Of a stretch of DNA of 20,917 nucleotides, positions 10,501 to 17,295 are shown piece after piece. The DNA comes from Didymodactylos carnosus. Lineage: Eukaryota; Rotifera; Eurotatoria; Philodinida; Philodinidae. Positions within the stretch are counted from its first letter, which is position 1. Each line of letters opens with the position of its first letter. The notes beneath the pieces were generated by a model. It worked only from the letters and a program-made list of their open reading frames with translations, ran no database searches and was not told where the DNA came from. Position numbers and translations under genes: made by a program. The stretch covers positions 1-20,917 of the forward strand of contig CAJNOQ010003237.1 of the NCBI GenBank assembly GCA_905250885.1, read 5' to 3'.

Positions 10501-11632
10501 GCATATAGCTACAGTAAATATAAGAAAAACATGTAACACATTCTAAAAAACCATGTTAGAGACTAACGTTTATCGCAGTATGTTCCGTTCCATCCCGACC
10601 AACATGAGCATACTTGTGGAGCTGAACAGTAACCGTTGTTGCACGTCGTATTACAGATAGCTAAATATTTTTAAAAATAAGTGAAGGAAGAGCTTTTTAG
10701 AGAAGGACGTAAAATACATTGTCAGTGCCGAAGAGATTAAAATTTCATATTTTCCAGTTATTCCAGGAACTTTTCTTAAATTTCCAAAAAATTTTGTAAG
10801 TTTTTTCAAAGATTTTTCTCAAAAAATCTCCACATTTCAGTGTTTCATTTTTTGCTTATACAGCCACTGGATCACAACTCCCTCAATGAATAGAAATTTA
10901 TCGCTGCTGAATGTGAATTGTACCCATCCTGTAAGTACTCGTTTAGTGGAACTTTTAATTTATTTTGAATTTCTTTAAATTGAAAAACTTAAAGTTGTAC
11001 ATACAGAAAACGATCGACACACCTTTCCTTGATTGAAAAGTGACACACTTTCACATTTTGGTAGTAAATTTCAAATTTATGCTTACGTTGTTGGCAGATA
11101 TTGCCACTGAATCCTGCCGGACAAACACACGTATAATTCGCTTGGCAAGTGCCACCGTTCCAACACCAACACTTCACTAAAAACGGAAAATACAAAGTTC
11201 TGAGCACATTCTCGATATACTTTTCTCTTCACCATTATTGTTTCGGAATGTAAAAATAAACGAGGGCGTAATGAGCGCTGCAGCAGCAAGCACTATCACT
11301 AAAGTTATTGCGGCAGCAAAAGCACTTTTCCATGTGAACACAAAAGCCCTGAAAGAAATGCAAAAGAAGTAGGCAAAGCATGATCAGTAATATTCTTACC
11401 CTGTCTTGATATTTGCAGTTCGTTGTGCCGATTCCGGTAGCAAAAAAGCGTCATCGGCATTTGGATCTAAATATTCTTCCTCTATTGGTGGTAAAAATTC
11501 TGGTAATTGCTGCAGTCGTAGCAGAGCAGCATTTTGAGCTTGGATTTGCTGCTGTCGTTGATGAAGCCAAATTGTGTGTTGATCTTCGACGAATGCGATG
11601 CTTGGATTTTGTAAACCTAGACCTTTAGATAA
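1499..11632 (-). CDS. Multi-exon type II membrane protein with 20 EGF-like domains (5' exon missing)
   Basis: Probable cell-surface adhesion or receptor-like protein; the ligand cannot be told from sequence. Exons in transcript order: 11632-11400, 11348-11233, 11176-11087, 10660-10568, 10508-10454, 10399-10362, 10305-10213, 10159-10141, 10082-9913, 9862-9767, 9706-9611, 9556-9458, 6382-6287, 6230-6189, 6128-6072, 4213-4022, 3961-3614, 2418-2302, 2159-2043, 1969-1853, 1693-1574, and probably 1530-1499. All introns are GT..AG and the frame stays open through about 800 codons. The order is a Gln-rich cytoplasmic part, one hydrophobic helix, then 20 EGF-like units of about 31-44 residues, each with six cysteines. 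Nearly all EGF exons have phase-1 boundaries; most end in ACA C|GT and start with a CT, CG or CA dinucleotide, giving a Pro codon at the joint. No start codon is visible in the first exon, so at least one upstream exon is missing. The domain class is certain; the function is not. Confidence 0.9.
1574..2418 (-). CDS. EGF-like domains 17-20 with long C3-C4 loop
   Basis: Four single-domain exons: 2418-2302, 2159-2043 and 1969-1853 (117 bp each), and 1693-1574 (120 bp). Introns between them are 142, 73 and 159 bp. Every domain has 12 residues between C3 and C4 with a conserved SG..x.PNYC pattern, and ends in W-[TS]-G-[ST]-Y-C-Q-T. Domain 17 resembles 19 (SGYNYPNYC against SGYTYPNYC), while domain 18 resembles 16 (SGPTNPN in both). 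Two boundaries depart from the usual rule: exon 2159 begins with AG, so the joint codon is Gln, and exon 1969-1853 ends in ACA G|GTAAA, so the next joint codon is Ala. Phase 1 is kept in both cases. Confidence 0.9.
2419..3613 (-). other. 1195-bp intron with an opposite-strand ORF
   Basis: Lies between EGF domains 16 and 17. It holds an AT-rich imperfect palindrome near 2600-2630 and a 121-codon plus-strand ORF at 3079-3444, described separately. I see no TIR element here. Confidence 0.6.
3079..3444 (+). CDS. Doubtful 121-aa ORF nested in the intron, signal-peptide-like start
   Basis: ATG-started ORF on the strand opposite to the host gene. The N-terminus is hydrophobic (MRLVLIALFMVNMFVFTVKV) and could act as a signal peptide. 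The remainder is basic, with KR pairs (RQKRW, RSKRA) that would suit prohormone cleavage. The ORF looks less AT-rich than the flanking intron. A donor-like AAG|GTAAGG lies near its 3' end, so it could also be one exon of a longer gene. No family is recognised. In a 21-kb window an ORF of this length can occur by chance, so this is a weak call. Confidence 0.2.
   Translation: MRLVLIALFMVNMFVFTVKVFEVVMGRTAGSLHRYGACNSQTAITINRWHDRFSLTHRVKSRLKTSSLYGEAIRQKRWRASLAFHLQVHNGIPTELRSKRAFSSPLSSLRKFKVRKSMKIF
3614..4213 (-). CDS. EGF-like domains 12-16 in two multi-domain exons
   Basis: Exon 4213-4022 (192 bp) encodes domains 12 and 13, and exon 3961-3614 (348 bp) encodes domains 14, 15 and 16; a 60-bp intron lies between them. 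Inside both exons, domain borders read ACA CCG GTG TGC, ACA CCA ATT TGT and ACA CCT GTT TGT. These are the sequences that splicing makes at the single-domain exons of this gene. Domain 15 has a long C1-C2 spacing (16 residues, including GSEGSYVAPTAT) instead of the usual three. Domain 16 is the first with a 12-residue C3-C4 loop (CTPAASGPTNPNSC), the type that continues in domains 17-20. The reading frame is open throughout. Confidence 0.9.
4676..5930. mobile_element. 1255-bp element with 30-bp terminal inverted repeats
   Basis: 4676-4705 (starting TAAAGGACCCTGGCGGATTT) and 5901-5930 are inverted copies with one mismatch. The ends are bordered by TTTA-like sequence on both sides, so a short TA or TTAA-type target site is possible but not proven. 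There is no transposase-length ORF inside, so it is probably non-autonomous or decayed. It lies wholly within an intron of the EGF gene. The superfamily is not recognised. Confidence 0.6.
4709..4919. repeat. Foldback repeat, 36-bp perfect arms
   Basis: 4709-4744 (starting AAACCATATAGCCTGATAGA) and 4884-4919 are perfect inverted copies. Weaker pairing (CTGTCTG, AATGCTTT, TCAC) continues inward for another ~40 bp per arm. It starts only 3 bp inside the left TIR of the larger 4676-5930 element, so it is either a nested insertion or that element's own subterminal structure. Confidence 0.75.
6072..6382 (-). CDS. EGF-like domains 10 and 11
   Basis: Exon 6382-6287 (96 bp) encodes domain 10 and is followed by a 56-bp intron. 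Domain 11 is split into 6230-6189 and 6128-6072 by a 60-bp phase-1 intron that falls just after C3 (codon G|CA for Ala). Both domains have the short five-residue C3-C4 loop. Domain 11 is very like domain 9 (shared CSSPCLNGGNCTAPN), and domain 9 has no intron at this point. A 3075-bp intron precedes this pair and a 1858-bp intron follows it, so it sits as an island between two element-rich introns. Confidence 0.87.
6680..6730. repeat. Near-perfect 22-bp stem, 7-nt loop hairpin
   Basis: 6680-6701 (CCTAGGATGTCCTCTATAAA plus TC) pairs with 6709-6730 with one mismatch (one G:T pair in RNA from the plus strand); the loop is TGCAGAG. Pairing does not extend beyond the stem, so it is shorter than usual miRNA precursors. 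It lies in the 3075-bp intron. Confidence 0.8.
7731..8181. repeat. Inverted repeat pair with a third related arm
   Basis: 7731-7802 and 8109-8181 are imperfect inverted copies of about 72 bp (CTGTATGATT..TTTTGAGA at the outer ends, ACGAGTACACGATTAG inside). A third related segment at about 8058-8090 (CTGTACGATTTGTTTTGAGA) runs in the same direction as the first, so 8058-8181 is itself a near-palindrome. Likely remains of one or two short foldback elements. Confidence 0.65.
8577..8649 (+). other. tRNA-like A-box and B-box (tRNA relic or SINE head)
   Basis: AAGCTCAGTTAGCTAAGC at 8577-8594 resembles a tRNA D-arm/A-box, and GTTCGAATC at 8641-8649 is a good T-arm/B-box. The spacing is about 45 nt. 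The T stem has only three pairs and the acceptor arms do not pair, so this is not a working tRNA. A second B-box-like GTTCGATTCC lies at 8252-8261, with no A-box found upstream. Confidence 0.3.
8752..8964. repeat. 213-bp MITE with palindromic ends
   Basis: 8752-8785 and 8932-8964 are inverted copies that match except in a short central spacer and two internal bases. Each end is itself a palindrome or near-palindrome: AGAAGACCAATTGGTCTTCT on the left, AGAAGAC..GGTCTTCT on the right. The inward part reads ATTTTGTCCGACAA. There is no ORF inside. A fragment at 6812-6841 (TTGGTCTTCTAT..AACAAGTCA) resembles the left end. Confidence 0.75.
9060..9216. repeat. Direct repeat pair about 131 bp apart
   Basis: TCTAGATAGCGTCAAATGGT at 9060-9085 recurs as TCTAGATCGTCAAATGGTGC at 9191-9216. 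Between them are several AAACGCGT and TTTAAAC motifs. Possibly a degraded tandem repeat; unit type unknown. Confidence 0.5.
9458..11176 (-). CDS. EGF-like domains 1-9 exon cluster
   Basis: Eleven exons encode nine domains separated by introns of 50-60 bp, except for a 426-bp intron at 10661-11086. Domain 1 (11176-11087) is atypical: its first two cysteines are only one residue apart (CWC), where the others mostly have C-x3-C. Domain 3 is split 10508-10454/10399-10362 by a 54-bp phase-2 intron between C4 and C5. Domains 5 and 6 are encoded by 10159-10141 plus 10082-9913; a 58-bp intron cuts the codon for C2 of domain 5, and domains 5 and 6 are joined without an intron. Domains 7, 8 and 9 lie in 9862-9767, 9706-9611 and 9556-9458. 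The usual C3-C4 loop is five residues (as in CTAPNTC). The Gly before C6 (W-S-G, Y-S-G, Y-T-G) is typical of EGF folds. No calcium-binding EGF signature (D-x-D/N-E) is seen. Confidence 0.88.
11233..11632 (-). CDS. Cytoplasmic segment and signal-anchor helix exons of the EGF gene
   Basis: Two exons, 11632-11400 (77 codons, starting in phase 0) and 11348-11233, joined by a 51-bp phase-2 intron. The first encodes a hydrophilic segment with a Gln-rich, helix-prone stretch (HQRQQQIQAQNAALLRLQQ) followed by an acidic Pro/Glu/Asp part. The second encodes a Trp-Lys pair and then a clear membrane helix rich in Ala, Ile, Val and Leu (AAAITLVIVLAAAALI), followed by a polar FRNNN. There is no cleavable signal peptide before it and all EGF domains follow it, so the inferred topology is type II: N-terminus inside, EGF stalk outside. 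The acceptor before 11632 (ATTATTTTCTAG) is strong, so translation must start in an upstream exon. I found no convincing one in 11633-12700. Confidence 0.75.
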
Positions 11633-11770
11633 CTAGAAAATAATTCAATAAAAAATAGGTATTTTCATGATTTGAATTAGATTGAAACAAAAGTCCTTTC
11701 GTGATATTGAGATCTCAGCTTTTCTTCGATAGTAATGGTACCTTCAAAATTTTGAAACTTTTTAAGCTGA

Positions 11771-11998
11771 TTTCTCAAATTTTTGCGCCTGCTTTCTGCA
11801 CCACGATCAGTTAATACCCGTCTTTATGAGAAAGATATTTTTGGCCCAATAAACCTGATCTGGTTCAGACGTCCAGGGAATGTGTATCAGATCGAGGAGG
11901 GATTACGATACGAATTTGAAGACTCTATTTATCAGTGTGTAGGAGAAGTTGCCAGAATAGAGATCAAAACAGAGCATTTAGCATTCCGCCAAAAGTAG
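11771..11998 (+). pseudogene. Protein-like open frame, possible exon or decayed gene fragment
   Basis: The frame is open from just after a TGA at 11768 to a TAG at 11996-11998. It contains a coherent segment (GPINLIWFRRPGNVYQIEEG followed by RYEFEDSIYQCVGEVARIE) with balanced amino-acid use and a base composition less AT-rich than its surroundings. It has no ATG near its start, only an in-frame TTG, so it would need an upstream exon or be a relic. A possible acceptor is CGATCAG before 11811. I do not recognise the family. It lies just upstream of, and antisense to, the first exon found for the EGF gene. Confidence 0.25.
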
Positions 11999-13168
11999 AA
12001 ACTGTAGATCTCGGGTTACTTTTAAATTGTCGTGCCAAGATATGGGACGAACACCAACAATGGAACAAATTTTAAAATGTTGTTTTATCAAGCTAAAGTG
12101 AGTGTTTTAACTATAACGCTTTGTTAGAGTTTTAAATCCGTCATATTTTTCAAAGAAAAACTCTAAATGAAACATCAGGCTCTGTGGTCGTGCTGCACTA
12201 TGTAGCGACTAAATTTAAAAAAGAGAATACACACCTTTGGTCACTAAATCTGTTGTACAATAATTGCATTACTTATGCCCTTAAGTATATTTATTTACAC
12301 AAATATCTCTATTTGCAAATACAAAACTGTGCTAACTTTCGTTGACGCCTTTTATCTTTTGGTTTGCACCATCTTCCAATACGTATTTTACCAGTAACTT
12401 TATGTAATTCAAATGAAATAACTAATCCGGAAATCTTTGAACATGAACGACTGATACGAAAGAACAATGTCTAACCAAGCCGACGATGCTACTTGTGCAT
12501 TAGACAATCGTACATGTTATGCAGTCTCCTTGCAACAGAACAGATTTAGTGATCAAAAGTATCTTTTTTTTTTACATTTATATCTAAAAATGTTTTATGG
12601 TCGAAAAAAACTCAAAAGATGGATCGGTCGTCACAAATTGACGTTTCCTGTTCGTTCGTCTTTCGAGGATATATCAACCATGTAGAAGTGAAATACATTC
12701 AAAGTGAGAACATTTATGTAAAAACTAGCTCGTACTGTGATTCAATATCGAATCACACTATTTTCTTTTTTCCTGCTTGATTACTTCTTCAAGGACAATT
12801 AAGCGCTATGTTTCAAAAGATTGTTCTTTTATCAATCTATCAAAAATACATATACTTTTCTTTTACAGTCTACTCTGATACTATTTAGACTTTCGTATAC
12901 GAGAAATTATTTTGTTTCTCTGTTTAAAGAATAAAATAAGAAAAGAACAAATTTTATATTTTCATCAAATGTTCATCTCTTATATATTCAGAGAGAAAAG
13001 TGCTCACCGTAAATTTATTTTGTATTGTGCCAATTTCGCAAACTAAAATTACATTATTTAGAAAAGTCCCATTCACATTTCTTCTACCAGTTTAGAGTAC
13101 ACGAGTTGTACACGATACTGAGGTATTTTTAGAAAAAGATCCCTTTTAGTATTTGAGATATATGACTG
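11999..13168. other. Region upstream of the EGF gene, no gene seen
   Basis: AT-rich. It should hold, or lie near, the missing start-codon exon and promoter of the EGF gene, but I could not pick one: ATGs on the minus strand run into stops or lack a phase-0 donor. A short inverted repeat (ACAGATTTAGTGA at about 12540 and its complement at about 12240-12258) is the only structure noticed. Confidence 0.4.
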
Positions 13169-13758
13169 CCCAAGCGAATAAAGAGTATCAAGTGTTGGGC
13201 AATCCTATCTAGGTAATCCAATCCAATACCTAATATACCTAGACTCGGATAAAAAGAAAGTATTGAGTATTGGGCCATCCAAACTAGCTAACCCAATACA
13301 GTAGTCAATATACCTAGATAACCCAATATATTACTCGATATATCGACGGTCGGATTATTCACGTTTTTGTTTTGCAGCCACAGAACCTGTATATGTAACA
13401 TATATACTCCATAAATTTACAAAGTTTTTATTCATATCAAGTCAATATATTGAGCAATAATAGACCAATATATTACAGACATTCCGGGGTACAATGTAGA
13501 CAGCATTCTTCATGCTGTCAATACATGAGTTGATATATTAGACTGTAACAGACCATTATATCTGAATCGTCGCTCCTCACACTAGCCTTTTCTTGCATCC
13601 CAATATATTAAGACGATATCAGGATGCACTAGATACCATACCCAATATATCTAGATGAACCAGTAGAAGTGACGCCTATATCTAGATATTTCATAGTAGG
13701 ATTGTGCTATACAACGATAAAATATCTAGATATTTTCATTCATGATTTTTTGCTTGGG
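13169..13758. mobile_element. 590-bp non-autonomous element with TATCTAGATA repeats
   Basis: Ends read CCCAAGCGAATAAA (13169) and, inverted, CCCAAGCAAAAAAT (from 13758), a ~14-bp imperfect TIR. Inside are many copies or variants of the palindrome TATCTAGATA (near 13207, 13237, 13312, 13653, 13678 and 13723) and of CCAATATATTA. No ORF. This resembles DNA transposons with repeated subterminal binding motifs. No target duplication is obvious. Confidence 0.5.
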
Positions 13759-14060
13759 TGTGGATATCGCTCATTATCGTTCGAAACAGCAAGCTTTTCA
13801 ATGACTTTCGAAATGTAATTTCCTTCCAAATTTGAGTAACCGACCTTGATTTATATATGAGTAAGAAGTCAGTCTTAGTGTTATACAACCGAGTATCACA
13901 TATTTACACATGAGTTAACTCATTTTATTATACTATTTTTACAAACTGTTAAACATAAATAACGCCGAAGTTAAATCTCAATGTACGTCTAAATAGTTCT
14001 TGTGTTTCTACTAAATTATATTGCGACACATTATTTCCGTTTGTCTTATTACTGCAACAC

Positions 14061-14062
<2 letters not shown>

Positions 14063-14159
<97 letters not shown>

Positions 14160-14160
14160 N
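14063..14160. other. 97-bp poly-G run ending in N: probable assembly fault
   Basis: Uninterrupted G from 14063 to 14159, then an N. Flanking sequence is repeated with errors on both sides: CATTATTTCCGTTTGTCTTA..ACCCGG before it and CATTTTTTCCGTTTGTGTTT..ACCCGG followed by 13 C at 14228-14240. Glycine or proline runs read from it are not genes. Confidence 0.8.
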
Positions 14161-14598
14161 TTTTTGTTTAATAATAATATTATTTGCCAACATTTTTTCC
14201 GTTTGTGTTTATTCTCCAAAAACCCGGCCCCCCCCCCCCCGAATTTTTCCCTCATGGATTATGCTATAGTGAGCTTTTTGCTAGAGCTTTAAACTTGGTA
14301 ATTTTAGAATAATAGTATATTGTTAGGAAGCGTAGAAAATCTCATTCACGAAGTTTAGTAATAAAACATTCAAATATATTTCATTGTTGGCATTGACGCA
14401 AGCAAGGATATAAATTACGTTTAAACACTACATAACAATATCTCATTGTCTATATTTCTCAGATCATTTGTGTCCAAAAAGATAGCTATATTGGTCAGAT
14501 GGAGGGAAAGGAGTGAAGCTGTGTCGTTTTAATGTACAAATTAAGTAAAACAGACTAATTTACACAATATATTTCCAAGTTCCACTGAACTAAGTATG

Positions 14599-14942
14599 CA
14601 GCGGTTTCGGTATTTAACCGGTTCACCGAAACTAGTATAACAAAAAAGACATTTTTATTTGCACATATTCTTGAAAATACATTGAAGCAGCATGACCGAA
14701 ACATCTAAGAATGTTCATCGTTGCACGATGGGCACGTGTTTTACTTGATATCTTTCACGAAAATTGGGCGAAAAAAAATTATTTTGAAGATTATATTTTT
14801 TTATGGTATTAATTTGACTTTTTCTGAAATAACTTTTGTCCTTAAATTTTCTTGAAACATGTGTCCTTTATACTGTTCAAATGTATTTTCAAGAATATGT
14901 ACAAATAAAACAGATTTTTTTATTACATTGGAACCGAAACTG
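14599..14942. repeat. Foldback element with CAG..CTG ends
   Basis: 14653-14686 and 14876-14910 are inverted copies (TTTTATTTGCACATATTCTT and onward) with one substitution and one indel. Outside them both arms carry GTTTCGG/CCGAAAC. The outermost bases CAGCGGTTTCGG and CCGAAACTG would fit a CAG..CTG-ended element, but the 8 bp on each side do not match, so no target duplication supports this. Confidence 0.55.
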
Positions 14943-15720
14943 TTGCTTTCCTACACCCAACAGATAAAACCAACCTACTGTTCTGGATGGAAACTGAGCT
15001 ATTGCAGCATGATCATCAACCATTATGTCAAATAATGTGTCTATTGTTTAAAAGCAATACTGCTTTCTTGTTTCACTTACAATACTAGTAAACAAAGCAA
15101 TAGAAATAAGTTTATATATGTATACTTCTTTGAAATAGTATTCAATTACATAATCTCATGAAGAAGAAAAAATGACTATTAAACATTTGTCTTTCTTTTG
15201 AAAGTACTTTTCTTTTCAAAAGGGAAACATATGTAATTTTTGTTTTATTTTTTCCTCATGCATCGAATAATTCACCTAAGGTGTGGATTATTCACAATGG
15301 AAAAATAACTAACTCCAAGAGTTTACGCAGTCTACAGGAACCCATATCCAAGTTAAAAGACATATAACTATTTAATTTTACGTTCTCTAATATGTGGATT
15401 GCGCTAATTCTTATTTGTACGCTAAAAATAAGAGCTGAGAATGTATGTCATACTATTTATTTCCACAGAAAAAACGGAAAAGAGACAAATAAGCCGAATT
15501 GTCTTATTTTTTTTTTGCTGGTTTCAATCACTCGTGATAATCTATCTGTTGATATGCGATAATTTTTGTCCGTTGACAGCCAGATTGCTGACTGTTTATG
15601 TAAATATTTATCAATGTTATTAATTATTGTTTTAAAATAAGAATTTTTAATTCAGTATTAATCTTGTCTTTAATATATATACCAGAAAAGTTTGTTTTTG
15701 CTGTAATAATATTTTCAGAA
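14943..15720. other. AT-rich stretch, nothing recognised
   Basis: Only short chance ORFs were seen (for example 15441-15623, Phe/Ile-rich). No repeat with both arms was found. Confidence 0.4.
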
Positions 15721-15855
15721 TCATCGAAAACTTTCACTATCTTCATCACTGTGGTTATTATCATTATCATCATCTAGATCGCAACTAGATTCGCATTCAG
15801 AATCAGAATCATCAGTGGTATTATTTATTGTTGTATTTGTTGAACTATCAAACAT
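15721..15855 (-). CDS. Small acidic Ser/Asp/Asn-rich ORF (44 aa)
   Basis: ATG at 15855-15853 to TGA at 15723-15721. The product begins MFDSSTNTT and is dominated by Asp, Glu, Ser and Asn (SDSECESS, LDDDNDNN, SDEDSESF). It could be a first exon, or a fragment of an acidic region such as those found in some transposases. It could equally be a translated low-complexity repeat (GAT/AAT-rich). It lies 41 bp outside the left end of the TIR element that starts at 15897. No good splice donor or continuation was found. Confidence 0.2.
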   Translation of the reverse strand: MFDSSTNTTINNTTDDSDSECESSCDLDDDNDNNHSDEDSESFR

Positions 15856-15896
15856 TTTTTATGTAGAATTTAATTCATGAAATACATAGAGTAAAC

Positions 15897-16382
15897 TGGG
15901 GCAATTGGAAACGATTTTTTGCTGTTTGGACTTCTAATTACTATAACTTTGTTAATTTTAATTATCTTTTTGAGATTTTTTTACAGGTAGGTAGAGGAGG
16001 AAATTCTCCATAAGCCTATCTAAAAATTTTAAAAAACTCCGTTTCCAAGCGAACTTCCCGGTGTTTTGCTGAACAGAGATGGGCGAGTACGCAGATTCTC
16101 GAGTACGGGTACTGGGCGTCGAGTATGAGTACGAGTACGAGTATTTTCTAAAAAATGCTCAAGTAGTACTCGAGTACTTTTTTTTAGAAAATACTCATGA
16201 AAAAAGTTATTCTAATTATAGGTTATTTCATGTTAAAAAATTTCAAGTACTCGAGTAACTACTGGAGTACATGTTTAAGAACTCGTAAAAAAAAGTTCCG
16301 AGGACGAGTACTGGAAATTTTGTACTCGAGTATACTCGAGTACAATTGCTGAAAGTTCTAACGAACATTTCCAATTACCCCA
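15897..16382. mobile_element. 486-bp TIR element (TGGGGYAATTGGAAA ends) with insertion
   Basis: The left end TGGGGCAATTGGAAAC (15897-15912) is matched by the inverted TGGGGTAATTGGAAAT at 16382-16367. Its body is interrupted by the hAT-like insertion at 16074-16345. Without that insertion it would be about 206 bp, typical of a MITE. No ORF. Confidence 0.6.
16074..16345. mobile_element. hAT-like MITE with 8-bp target duplication
   Basis: It starts CAGAGATGGGCGAGTAC, like the CAG..GATGGGC ends of many hAT elements, and is full of GAGTAC/GTACTC motifs. TTGCTGAA at 16066-16073 recurs at 16346-16353 as an 8-bp direct duplication, the hAT length. The right end (CTCGAGTACAA) lacks the expected CATCTCTG, so the termini are asymmetric or decayed. 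No transposase. Confidence 0.65.
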
Positions 16383-17295
16383 TTTGGGGCAATTGGAAAT
16401 AACAATAGAAATTGATGGAGTGATTGGATACGTCATGTATTTTACACGGGAAATAATTCATTAGTAAAAAATAGTTTTCTCGTCAAGCCAATGATACTAA
16501 TTAATAATTTTTGCACAGGTAAAGAGATCAATTATTGCTCTACAAATGGTGAGAATCTCCAAGCTCTACTCACTACTTAGCCTGAGCTCCAATTAAAGAG
16601 GTAAACGTTGAGAAGTTTTCAAATGTTTCCAATTACCCCATTCGGGGTAATTGGAAACGTACGTGAAAGTTAGTGGGGTAAATGGAAACGACCATGTAAA
16701 ATAGCTAGAAAGCTAGGAGTTTCTTGAAAATCAGTTTCTACTCGCAGAACGCCTCTCACAAAATAGTTTCCGATTTTAAAAACATGCAGAATATTCTTTT
16801 CTGCAATCGTAGAGAAACTCTCACTCGTTTTCATTCAGAAATAACGAAATAAGCGTGTTACACGAGAAAGGTGGTCTAGGCTATCTCGATAATCACTGAA
16901 CAAAAAAAGAACTACTATTCAAACATTATCATCACCGACATTACCAGTACAATCACAACCATTAGTTAAAATAATAATGAATCCTATAGTTATTGTTACT
17001 CAGGCTAAGTAGTGAGTAGAGCTTGGAGATTCTCACCGTTTGTAGAGCAATAATTGATCTCTTTACCTGTGCAAAAATTATTAATTAGTATCATTGGCTT
17101 GACGAGAAAACTATTTTTTACTAATGAATTATTTCCCGTGTAAAATACATGACGTATCCAATTACTCCATCAATTTCTATTGTTGTTTCCAATTGCCCCA
17201 AATGGGGTAATTGGAAATATTCGTTAGAACTTTCAGCAATTGTACTCGAGTATACTCGAGTACAAAATTTCCAGTACTCGTCCTCGGAACTTTTT
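16289..17295. repeat. Large inverted duplication, ~297-bp arms nearly identical
   Basis: 16289-16586 and 16999-17295 are inverted copies with about four differences by eye (roughly 98-99% identity), separated by 412 bp. The arms include the right end of the hAT-like MITE, the right end of the first TIR element and part of the next, so the duplication is younger than those insertions. Confidence 0.85.
16368..17217. repeat. Three palindromic junctions of TTTCCAATTRCCCCA ends
   Basis: At 16368-16399, 16625-16658 and 17186-17217 the end motif TTTCCAATTACCCCA (or ..TTGCCCCA) meets its own inverse TGGGGYAATTGGAAA with 2-3 bp between. A single end lies at 15897 and a weaker GGGGTAAATGGAAACG at 16675. 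The layout suggests copies of one TIR element placed end to end. Confidence 0.75.

Noticed and set aside
12240-12560. Inverted ACAGATTTAGTGA..CAAA pair
   Set aside because: About 19 bp with one mismatch and no further structure; too short to call an element.
14002-14292. Poly-Gly and poly-Pro ORFs
   Set aside because: Produced by the poly-G run and N, a probable assembly fault.
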